Below, one piece after another: positions 1 through 4,014 of a stretch of 5,538 nt of DNA (position 1 is the first letter of the stretch; the number at the start of each line of letters is the position of its first letter). The position numbers and the translations under genes are program-made. Origin of the DNA: GCA-016699105 sp036518915 (GTDB lineage: Bacteria > Patescibacteriota > Saccharimonadia > UBA4664); assembly GCA_036518915.1 (NCBI GenBank), contig DATDME010000064.1, positions 1 to 5,538 on the forward strand, read 5' to 3'. The notes under the pieces are model-generated. The model was not told the DNA's origin. It saw only the letters and a program-made list of their open reading frames with translations, and did not search any database.

Positions 1-249
1 CAGGCCCGGCAGTTCGTGGAGCGACTGGAAATCCATTACACGCCTAAACATGGCTCGTGGCTTAATATCGCCGAGATTGAACTCAGTGCTCTCCAGAGCC
101 AATGCCTAAAAGGAAGGTTAATCCAAACCGCCACAGAGCTAGCCCACGAAACCGGGGCATGGACAAAGCAACGGAACGAAAATCGAGCTACCGTTAATTG
201 GCAGTTTACGACTTCCGACGCCCGGACGAAATTGGCTCGGGTACTGTAA
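1..249 (+). CDS. IS630-family transposase, C-terminal part (5' end outside window)
   Basis: Frame 1 is open from the window edge to a TAA stop, giving the last 82 residues of a transposase. The GTG at 16 is an internal codon, not a start. The block IHYTPKHGSWLN followed by IAEIEL is the signature around the third acidic residue of the DDE catalytic triad in IS630-type transposases; the likely catalytic Glu is residue 25 of the visible part. The tail with KQRN, VNWQFTTSDAR and KLARVL is the usual C-terminus, so this end looks complete. The family cuts and pastes at TA dinucleotides. The first two catalytic Asp residues lie outside the window, so whether the enzyme is intact cannot be judged. 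Directly downstream sits a fragment of a different transposase family, so the insertion sequence landed in, or was joined to, older mobile DNA. I could not identify the terminal inverted repeat. Confidence 0.88.
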   Translation, partial: QARQFVERLEIHYTPKHGSWLNIAEIELSALQSQCLKGRLIQTATELAHETGAWTKQRNENRATVNWQFTTSDARTKLARVL

Positions 250-250
250 G

Positions 251-341
251 CTTTCAACGGTCACCAACTCCATCTTGGACCTCGCCCGGGAGTGGCAGAG
301 CCGGCCATTGGCGCCCGTCTACGCCATGTGCGTTTACGGTG
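251..341 (+). pseudogene. IS256-family (mutator-type) transposase fragment
   Basis: Reading from CTT at 251, about 30 codons give LSTVTNSILDLAREWQSRPL and then APVYAM. This matches the conserved stretch of IS256-family transposases just before the first catalytic Asp, normally of the form S-x-I-T-D-x-V-x-x-x-x-x-x-W-Q-x-R-P-L-x-x-V-Y-P-V. Similarity fades after VYAM: the expected I/F-x-D-A with the catalytic Asp is absent, and the frame stops at TAG 380-382. There is no start codon and no room for the 350 or more residues of a full enzyme. The fragment begins two bases after the stop of the IS630-type transposase, so the junction is probably an element boundary. It is non-functional. Confidence 0.72.
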
Positions 342-402
342 TAGAGTGCGAAAGTCCTGTTTGTTATTCTTGGACTGGGTAGAATACATTGTTAGCTCCT
401 TC

Positions 403-498
403 AAGCTTCATTGTACCTACCCGCTTTTTGCACTAATTTTGAACTAATTATTACGCAAGTTATTATGCAAGCTTACACACTGAAAGCTTACAGTACCT
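403..498 (+). repeat. AAGCTT-centred direct repeats
   Basis: The word AAGCTTCATTGTACCT at 403-418 recurs as AAGCTTACAGTACCT at 484-498, and AAGCTTACA also occurs at 469-477, 15 bp before its identical copy at 484-492. Another AAGCTT lies at 248-253, across the junction after the IS630-type gene. The paired copies around the promoter candidates could bind a regulator of the secreted genes, or could be remains of element ends or small duplications. Confidence 0.45.
439..466 (+). promoter_or_regulatory. Candidate sigma70-type promoter for the secreted-protein operon
   Basis: TTGAAC (439-444) and TATTAT (461-466) are separated by 16 bp, close to the TTGACA/TATAAT consensus. It would leave a 5' untranslated leader of about 110 nt before the ATG at 582. 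A second candidate lies just downstream: CTGAAA (480-485), 17 bp, TATAAA (503-508), which would give a shorter leader. The direct repeats AAGCTTACA at 469-477 and 484-492 fall between and around these boxes. Sequence resemblance only; AT-rich DNA produces such matches by chance. Confidence 0.4.
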
Positions 499-581
499 GT
501 GTTATAAACGTTGGACGCACCTGGCTCCATACGGAGGCACTGTTGCGCGCTCCAAAGTCCCACTCACAGGAAGGTGTCGTT

Positions 582-1349
582 ATGACACGACGGCTCTGGG
601 GAGCAGTAGTAGCTGTACTGCTGGCTCTCAGTGCAGCAACCATGTCGACGTCGACCAATACCGCACAAGCGGACGATCCGGCCGGCTCGTGTGCGTACAA
701 CTCGCACACAACCAGCGGGCACTGCTACTCCATCATCCAGAAATCTGGATTCACCGGCGTCACCGAGATCTGGGAAGTGCTCAGGACCCGGTGTATGTAC
801 GTGCCGACGACGGCCACCGACGGGTCTCATACCAACAACGAGATCTGGGCGATCAGCCCCACGGGTGACTACGTGGAGTTCGGCCACATCGTGACCGACC
901 CGACTCCCTCTGGCTACCCCCAGAAGCACTGGTTCTGGGAGCGCCACATCGGTGGAGCGTGGAACCACTACAACATCAACAGCGCCTGGACAGCCGGCAC
1001 GCTGTACAACGCCACCATTCTCTACACTGGCACCGGTTCGACCGGCTGGCAGTTCAAGCAGGGCGGTGCGCTGTTTGGTTCCGGTGGCGGTAACTACCCG
1101 TACGGGCCCATCTACAAGGGCCAGGCGGGGGCCGAAGGCGCCTACGATGGCGCTCCCAACTCGGCGCAGGACTCCATCGACGACCAGTCCGGCGGCCGTT
1201 ACCAGAACGGGGTTACCTACTCCAACTGGGGTGGCGGCGTCACCGAGTACGCCAGCGCCGGGCCGTTCCAGGGCCCCGTGTGGGGCGACGCCGGCATGCG
1301 GAACCTCATTCCGACCGCCCCGCTGGGCGGCGGTGGCGGAACCTGCTGA
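582..1349 (+). CDS. Exported protein of unknown function, actinobacterial-type secreted family
   Basis: The 255-residue protein starts at ATG 582, chosen because AGGAAGG (568-574) sits 7 nt upstream and the next residues form a classic signal peptide: MTRR, a hydrophobic stretch of residues 5-20, then a likely signal peptidase I site after AQA (residue 30). There is no lipobox and no later membrane segment, so the mature protein of about 225 residues should be released or held at the surface. It has four cysteines (37, 48, 71, 255), enough for two disulfides, many aromatic residues and Gly, and the motifs NNEIWAI and HWFWERHIGG. It resembles, from memory, uncharacterised secreted proteins of Streptomyces and relatives with a Cys-rich start, a T-N-E-I-W motif and a C-terminal cysteine. 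No catalytic motif is recognisable. The second secreted gene follows 17 nt later, so the two are probably co-transcribed. GC-rich third positions contrast with the AT-rich leader. Confidence 0.85.
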   Translation: MTRRLWGAVVAVLLALSAATMSTSTNTAQADDPAGSCAYNSHTTSGHCYSIIQKSGFTGVTEIWEVLRTRCMYVPTTATDGSHTNNEIWAISPTGDYVEFGHIVTDPTPSGYPQKHWFWERHIGGAWNHYNINSAWTAGTLYNATILYTGTGSTGWQFKQGGALFGSGGGNYPYGPIYKGQAGAEGAYDGAPNSAQDSIDDQSGGRYQNGVTYSNWGGGVTEYASAGPFQGPVWGDAGMRNLIPTAPLGGGGGTC

Positions 1350-1366
1350 GTGAGAGAGGGCTACAA

Positions 1367-1897
1367 ATGAGCAAGACCAACAGGCGGACCGCTATGGCGG
1401 GGGCTGCAGTCTGTGCGGCAGTCGTGGGGCTGTTCGGTGTTCTCGCCTCAAACCAGGCGACAGCGGCGACTCCTCCCGGCGGCGGATTGTCGGCGGCGGA
1501 TGTCGCGCATGTTCAGGCGTTCGGCAAGTACCTCACCACGAGCAAGAGCGGCAAGCACGTCAAGGCCGTCAAGGTCCATGGTGACAAGGTGTTCGCCGAA
1601 CTGTTCCCTGACGTGGTCATCGGTGGCCCGAACGGCGACCAGACGGCGGCCCTGAAGGCCCAAGACCTGGTGGTCACGCAGTCTACCGGCGCCGATGTGC
1701 CCACCGGCATGACGGAGAGCCAGGCGTACGGCGTCCCGACGGGGCCAAACGTCGTCGTCACGACCGTGATGGACGGCAACGGCTGGGTCATTGCCGTGAC
1801 TGGCGCTACGGCCAGTACGCCGGATACAGCGCCAGAGAAGAAGGGCCTTGTGACGACCTTCGGCTCCGACGTGGCTGATATCGTGGTCACCGGCTAA
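1367..1897 (+). CDS. Small exported protein of unknown function
   Basis: The 176-residue protein starts at ATG 1367, with GAGAGAGGG ending at 1360 as ribosome binding site; the longer frame from 1280 only overlaps the previous gene. Residues 1-34 form a signal peptide: MSKTNRR, a hydrophobic core at about residues 9-27, and probable cleavage at ATA or TAA (residues 31-35). The twin Arg is followed by T-A-M rather than x-F-L-K, so Tat export is possible but weakly supported. The mature part has no cysteine and no membrane segment, and is rich in Val, Gly, Thr and Asp with alternating short hydrophobic runs (KVFAELFPDVVI, NVVVTTVMD, GWVIAVTGA), suggesting a beta-rich fold. I do not recognise the family. 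Its position 17 nt after another exported protein suggests the pair act together outside the cell. A tRNA-like fold and a strong hairpin follow it. Confidence 0.82.
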   Translation: MSKTNRRTAMAGAAVCAAVVGLFGVLASNQATAATPPGGGLSAADVAHVQAFGKYLTTSKSGKHVKAVKVHGDKVFAELFPDVVIGGPNGDQTAALKAQDLVVTQSTGADVPTGMTESQAYGVPTGPNVVVTTVMDGNGWVIAVTGATASTPDTAPEKKGLVTTFGSDVADIVVTG

Positions 1898-1907
1898 GCA
1901 AATGGCA

Positions 1908-1983
1908 GCTCTGAAGTGTATGGTGCACGGCCCTCACTTCCGGTATGGGCAGGACTGGGGTTCGACTCCCTGGCAGAGCGCTA
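1908..1983 (+). other. tRNA-like fold (degenerate tRNA or 3'-UTR structure)
   Basis: GCTCTG (1908-1913) is complementary to CAGAGC (1974-1979), closing exactly 72 nt as a tRNA acceptor stem would. Just inside the 3' strand is a textbook T-arm: TGGGG, loop TTCGACT (1961-1967), CCCTG. After the acceptor comes G1980 and then CTA where CCA would stand. A weak D-arm can be drawn (GTG 1916-1918 with CAC 1926-1928, loop containing GG). The anticodon arm is GCCC/GGGC (1930-1933, 1947-1950) extended through mismatches to a 7-nt loop CTTCCGG, which would read as anticodon UCC (Gly). The short D region, irregular anticodon stem and A7-G66 mismatch argue against a working tRNA. It begins 11 nt after the secreted-protein stop and is followed by a terminator, so it would lie in that mRNA's 3' region. 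Decayed tRNA, attachment-site relic or chance are all open. Confidence 0.33.
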
Positions 1984-1987
1984 ATGC

Positions 1988-2034
1988 GGGAGTGGTACTG
2001 GTTTTAAAAAACCGGTACCACTCCCCTTTCTGTG
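1988..2034 (+). terminator. Long terminator-like hairpin ending the secreted-protein operon
   Basis: GGGAGTGGTACTGGTTTT and its complement up to CTCCC (1988-2025) pair over the whole length with a single G-T wobble and almost no loop. A pyrimidine-rich CTTTCTGTGTTTT follows on the plus strand. This fits an intrinsic terminator for the upstream genes, though the U-tract is interrupted. It also marks the point where the recombinase remnant begins, so it could be an element end. Confidence 0.7.
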
Positions 2035-2690
2035 TTTTAAAAGCAGTTTGTTTTGCGAGCGCTGCAGTTCCCCCCTACGGATTACAGCGGCCAAATCGTC
2101 GTATATGTACTATTTCTGCTTCGAACGGCCATCGCGCCGATCCCGGTGTACGCTCCCATATATTGAGGTGGGGGCATATTGAGCGAGGCGTCGAGCAGAA
2201 TTTTCAGTTTGTCCAGCTGACGGACGAAGAAATTGAGAAGGTGCAACAGCAATAGAGCTGTATTCAGCCCGGCGAGACCAGGCGGCTGGCGAAGAAAGCA
2301 AACGGCAGTCCAAGCGGCTCAATGGACTGCTGGCCGAACGCTCTAAGCTCATGCAGGCGTTTTATGCAGGCGCTATTAGCGTTGAGATGCTCAAGGATGA
2401 GCAAAACCGCATCGACAAGGAAGTGCGTGATTGCGAGTTGTTACTTGAGAAGACCAAGGCCAAGTTTAGCGAGCTTGAGAAGCCGCTGGAACAGGCCTTA
2501 TGGTGGGCGCGCCATTGCAATGAGGCATATATTGTAGCGCTCAAACCACTGCGACGAAGGATTAACCAAGCGTTGTTTTTTATGTAGATGAGAAAAGTCG
2601 ACGGGCCAATTGAGCGTAACAAAGATGGCGCTAGCTGAGCCGTTCGCCGCAATTAAAGAGCTGGCGAAGCGGCCGGCAATGGTGACTAAC
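2027..2690 (+). pseudogene. Decayed large serine recombinase (zinc ribbon, coiled coil and tail only)
   Basis: No single frame is long, but joining frames rebuilds the C-terminal half of a large serine recombinase. From 2027 the text FLCFKSSLFCERCSS, then YMYYFCFERPSRRSRC and TLPYIEV, gives a zinc ribbon with Cys pairs C-x2-C (2054-2065) and C-x11-C. This frame ends at TGA 2180. The next piece, IERGVEQNFQFVQLTDEEI, is in another frame (about 2175-2254). From about 2246 the first frame resumes: KRLNGLLAERSKL, QAFYAGAISVEMLKDEQNRI and an acidic coiled coil, to RRRINQALFF. Then YVDEK and finally ALAEPFAAIKEL appear in two further frames. That is at least four frame changes. The N-terminal catalytic domain with the nucleophilic Ser is absent. 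The family normally integrates or excises phages, plasmids and conjugative elements; this copy cannot work. The homology stops close to the hairpin at 1988-2025, suggesting that a later insertion or deletion removed the front. Confidence 0.82.
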
Positions 2691-2692
2691 AC

Positions 2693-2720
2693 AAAAACAG
2701 ACCCTGCGGGGTCTGTTTTT
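2693..2720. terminator. Perfect bidirectional intrinsic terminator
   Basis: AAAAACAGACCC (2693-2704) and GGGTCTGTTTTT (2709-2720) are perfect complements around the 4-nt loop TGCG. Read on the minus strand it is a 7-bp GC-containing stem with a T5 tail located 50 nt after the tRNA-Gly CCA end, so it should end the tRNA operon. Read on the plus strand it equally closes the recombinase remnant. Confidence 0.92.
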
Positions 2721-2769
2721 GAGAACGATGGGGCCTATTATGAGGACCAGGGTTCTGAAGATAATACAT

Positions 2770-2845
2770 TGGTGCGGGTACAGGGACTCTAACCCTGGGC
2801 CTCTTCCATGGCAAGGAAGCGCTCTAACAACTGAGCTACACCCGC
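2770..2845 (-). tRNA. tRNA-Gly(GCC) with altered elbow pair and encoded CCA
   Basis: Read on the minus strand from 2845: acceptor GCGGGTG pairs with TACCCGC (last pair G7-U66), D-stem GCTC/GAGC, D-loop AGTTGTTA, anticodon arm CTTCC-TTGCCAT-GGAAG with anticodon GCC, variable AGGCC, T-arm CAGGG-TTAGAGT-CCCTG, discriminator A73, encoded CCA (2772-2770). All stems are sound, so the molecule should fold and charge with glycine for GGC and GGU codons. Two nearly invariant positions differ: position 19 is U instead of G and position 56 is A instead of C, which together would form U19-A56 in place of the G19-C56 tertiary pair. A73 differs from the U73 common in bacteria using the tetrameric glycyl-tRNA synthetase, and suggests the eukaryote-like dimeric enzyme (inference). 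It is second in the operon behind tRNA-Phe. Confidence 0.95.
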
Positions 2846-2851
2846 GTAGTA

Positions 2852-2971
2852 GCCCGAGGCCCATCTGCGCAGTGCTGCGTCGATGCTTGCACTCCGCATT
2901 CAACGTACGTCTATGTACGTCTCATTTGCGGTGCTCGCTTCTCCTGGCACTGCATCAGATGGCCCCCGGCC
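2852..2971 (-). other. Long imperfect hairpin filling the spacer between the two tRNA genes
   Basis: The roughly 140-nt spacer is almost entirely an imperfect inverted repeat. Matching blocks, from outside in: GCCCGAGG with CCCCCGGC, CCATCTG (2861-2867) with CAGATGG (2956-2962), GCAGTGC (2869-2875) with GCACTGC (2947-2953), GCAC with GTGC, CGCA with TGCG (2895-2898, 2927-2930), and ACGTAC (2903-2908) with GTACGT (2915-2920), leaving a 6-nt loop. In the tRNA precursor this would give a rod of over 30 pairs between tRNA-Phe and tRNA-Gly. There is no T-run, so it is not a normal terminator. It could guide endonuclease processing, be a small RNA, or be a relic of a repeat element. Confidence 0.6.
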
Positions 2972-2986
2972 TAACAATAATTTCAA

Positions 2987-3062
2987 TGGTGGCGAGACTC
3001 GGACTCGAACCGAGGACACGAGGCTCTTCAGGCCACTGCTCTACCAACTGAGCTATCTCGCC
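2987..3062 (-). tRNA. tRNA-Phe(GAA) with encoded CCA
   Basis: Read on the minus strand from 3062: acceptor GGCGAGA pairs perfectly with TCTCGCC, D-stem GCTC/GAGC, D-loop AGTTGGTA with the normal G18-G19, anticodon arm GTGGC-CTGAAGA-GCCTC with anticodon GAA, variable GTGTC, T-arm CTCGG-TTCGAGT-CCGAG, discriminator A73, encoded CCA (2989-2987). It decodes UUC and UUU. Two oddities: a U28-U42 mismatch in the anticodon stem, and G at position 37 where bacterial tRNA-Phe usually has A37. It is the first gene of a two-tRNA unit with its own promoter upstream. Confidence 0.96.
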
Positions 3063-3068
3063 GGGCCG

Positions 3069-3108
3069 AGTATTTACCGATCTGCTGTAAAAGGTACTGG
3101 TAAATACT
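3069..3108. repeat. 10-bp perfect inverted repeat over the tRNA promoter -10 region
   Basis: AGTATTTACC (3069-3078) and GGTAAATACT (3099-3108) are perfect complements separated by 20 bp. The right arm covers most of the -10 box (3104-3109); the left arm lies just before the tRNA-Phe 5' end. It could be an operator for a dimeric or looping repressor. A leader-RNA hairpin is less likely: the right arm lies largely upstream of the expected transcription start and would be only partly transcribed. Confidence 0.5.
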
Positions 3109-3132
3109 ACACTAGCCGAGTGTGAATTTCAA
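3104..3132 (-). promoter_or_regulatory. Promoter of the tRNA-Phe/tRNA-Gly operon
   Basis: On the minus strand TTGAAA (3132-3127) and TAGTAT (3109-3104) are separated by exactly 17 bp, a good sigma70-type promoter. Transcription would start near 3097, about 35 nt before the tRNA-Phe 5' end. The -35 box overlaps the TGA stop (3131-3129) of the receiver gene upstream. No terminator separates the two, so readthrough from the signalling operon could also supply the tRNAs. Confidence 0.68.
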
Positions 3133-3524
3133 GTCGTGGCGGCCGGGCCCGGCGCCGGCTTGGTGAGGTCCGTCAGCAATTTGGCGAGGCGCAACGGATC
3201 GGTGTTGGCCTTAACGATATATTCATCGACACCCTGGGCTTTAACCCGCTCCATAATCTCGGCGTTGTCGACATTGGTGAGCACCACCAGCTTGGTCTGC
3301 GGGTGGCGGGTCTTAACCTGCGACTGTTTGAGAAAATCCAAGCCGCTCATGCCCATGAGCATGAGGTCGAGGAGCACCACATCGTAGGTTTCGCCCGAGT
3401 CGATGCGGGTGAGGCCCTCGCCGGCGCTGCCCACGACATCCACGGTGTGGCCCGAACGCTCCAGGCCAAGCTGATACAACCGCTGCATTTCGGGCGTGTC
3501 TTCAATCATGAGTATGCGAGCCAT
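3129..3524 (-). CDS. Receiver-only response regulator (downstream copy)
   Basis: The 131-residue protein is a single receiver (REC) domain. It begins MARILMIED with the acidic pair E8 and D9, has the phospho-acceptor D53 in VVLLDLMLMGMSG, the switch Thr83 in VVLTN and the conserved Lys105 in YIVK. The proline usually four residues after the phospho-Asp is replaced by Met57. Residues 1-120 are the domain; the Pro/Ala-rich tail TKPAPGPAATT is too short for an output domain. It must therefore act by protein contact or as a phosphate sink, in the cytoplasm. The start is supported by GGGAG (3536-3532) 7 nt before the ATG. It follows the other receiver gene by 32 nt, third in the operon after the kinase. 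The TGA stop overlaps the -35 box of the tRNA promoter. The two receivers are clearly diverged, not a recent duplication. Confidence 0.95.
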   Translation of the reverse strand: MARILMIEDTPEMQRLYQLGLERSGHTVDVVGSAGEGLTRIDSGETYDVVLLDLMLMGMSGLDFLKQSQVKTRHPQTKLVVLTNVDNAEIMERVKAQGVDEYIVKANTDPLRLAKLLTDLTKPAPGPAATT

Positions 3525-3556
3525 TCGGATGCTCCCGTTTTTACAGAATGGACGGA

Positions 3557-3958
3557 TTAGGCGCCGGCTGAGGGAACATCGTTGCGGGTGTAGCCGGCCA
3601 AGATCTCTTTTACCATGTCGGCAACCTGCTTGGGCTCGTATTCACTCTTAACGATATACTTGACAGCACCCTTGGCCAAGGCGGTTTCGGCGTCTTGCTC
3701 GCCGGCCAGGTTGGTCAGCATGACAACCGGAATCTGCTTGGTGTCGGGGTCGGCTTTGAGCTTCTCAAGGACCTGGAAGCCGTTCATTTTGGGCATCATG
3801 ACGTCCAACAGAATCAGCGTGGGCTTCTCACTGCGGGCTAAGTCCAGGCCCTGCTGGCCGTCACCAGCCATCACCACCTCATATTTTTCAAAGGTGAAGA
3901 TTTTTTGGTACATCCGCGACATCAGCGGATCATCTTCAATGATGAGTACTTTAGCCAT
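3557..3958 (-). CDS. Receiver-only response regulator (upstream copy)
   Basis: The 133-residue protein is a lone REC domain of the CheY/Spo0F size class. Key residues are E8-D9-D10, phospho-acceptor D52 in LILLDVMMPKMNG, switch Thr82 in VVMLTN and Lys104 in YIVK. It keeps the full D-x-M-M-P-x-M-x-G motif, more canonical than its downstream neighbour. After the domain (about residues 1-121) only a short tail, GYTRNDVPSAGA, remains, so there is no DNA-binding or enzymatic output. The ATG is preceded by GGAAGGAG, a strong ribosome binding site close to the start. It lies 56 nt downstream of the histidine kinase on the same strand and is its most likely phosphorylation partner (inference from position). 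Receiver-only regulators usually act on other proteins or pass the phosphate on. Confidence 0.96.
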   Translation of the reverse strand: MAKVLIIEDDPLMSRMYQKIFTFEKYEVVMAGDGQQGLDLARSEKPTLILLDVMMPKMNGFQVLEKLKADPDTKQIPVVMLTNLAGEQDAETALAKGAVKYIVKSEYEPKQVADMVKEILAGYTRNDVPSAGA

Positions 3959-4014
3959 GGTCTCCTTCCGTCATTGTGGAATGGTTAATGCTGCTTACCT
4001 ACTAGTATCGGTGG

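Larger units (their letters stand above)
342..581. other. AT-rich intergenic stretch upstream of the secreted-protein operon
   Basis: No convincing gene. An open frame entering from 411 only extends the downstream secreted protein upstream and lacks coding character before 582. The stretch is clearly richer in A and T than the genes after it. It holds repeated AAGCTT-centred words (403-418, 469-477, 484-492) and two candidate promoters. It may include the outer end of one of the mobile elements on its left. Confidence 0.5.

Noticed and set aside
411..581. Longer start for the first secreted protein (a further 57 residues from 411)
   Set aside because: The extra part is AT-rich without coding character, while ATG 582 has a good ribosome binding site and opens directly into a signal peptide.
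564..968. 134-residue minus-strand frame opposite the first secreted protein
   Set aside because: No ribosome binding site or recognisable motif; the plus strand carries the signal peptide and operon structure.
1367..1470. Tat signal peptide on the second secreted protein
   Set aside because: A twin Arg is present but it is followed by T-A-M instead of the x-F-L-K type pattern; a general secretion signal explains the sequence equally well.
1908..1983. tmRNA 3' domain
   Set aside because: There is no matching 5' partner, no CCA, and the whole structure closes at tRNA length without a tag-encoding insert.
1902..2255. 117-residue plus-strand open frame as a hypothetical gene
   Set aside because: It runs through the tRNA-like fold and the terminator hairpin. 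Only its last part (about 2175-2254) is meaningful, as one frame of the broken recombinase.
2719..3051. 110-residue plus-strand frame across both tRNA genes
   Set aside because: It is made of antisense tRNA sequence and the hairpin spacer.
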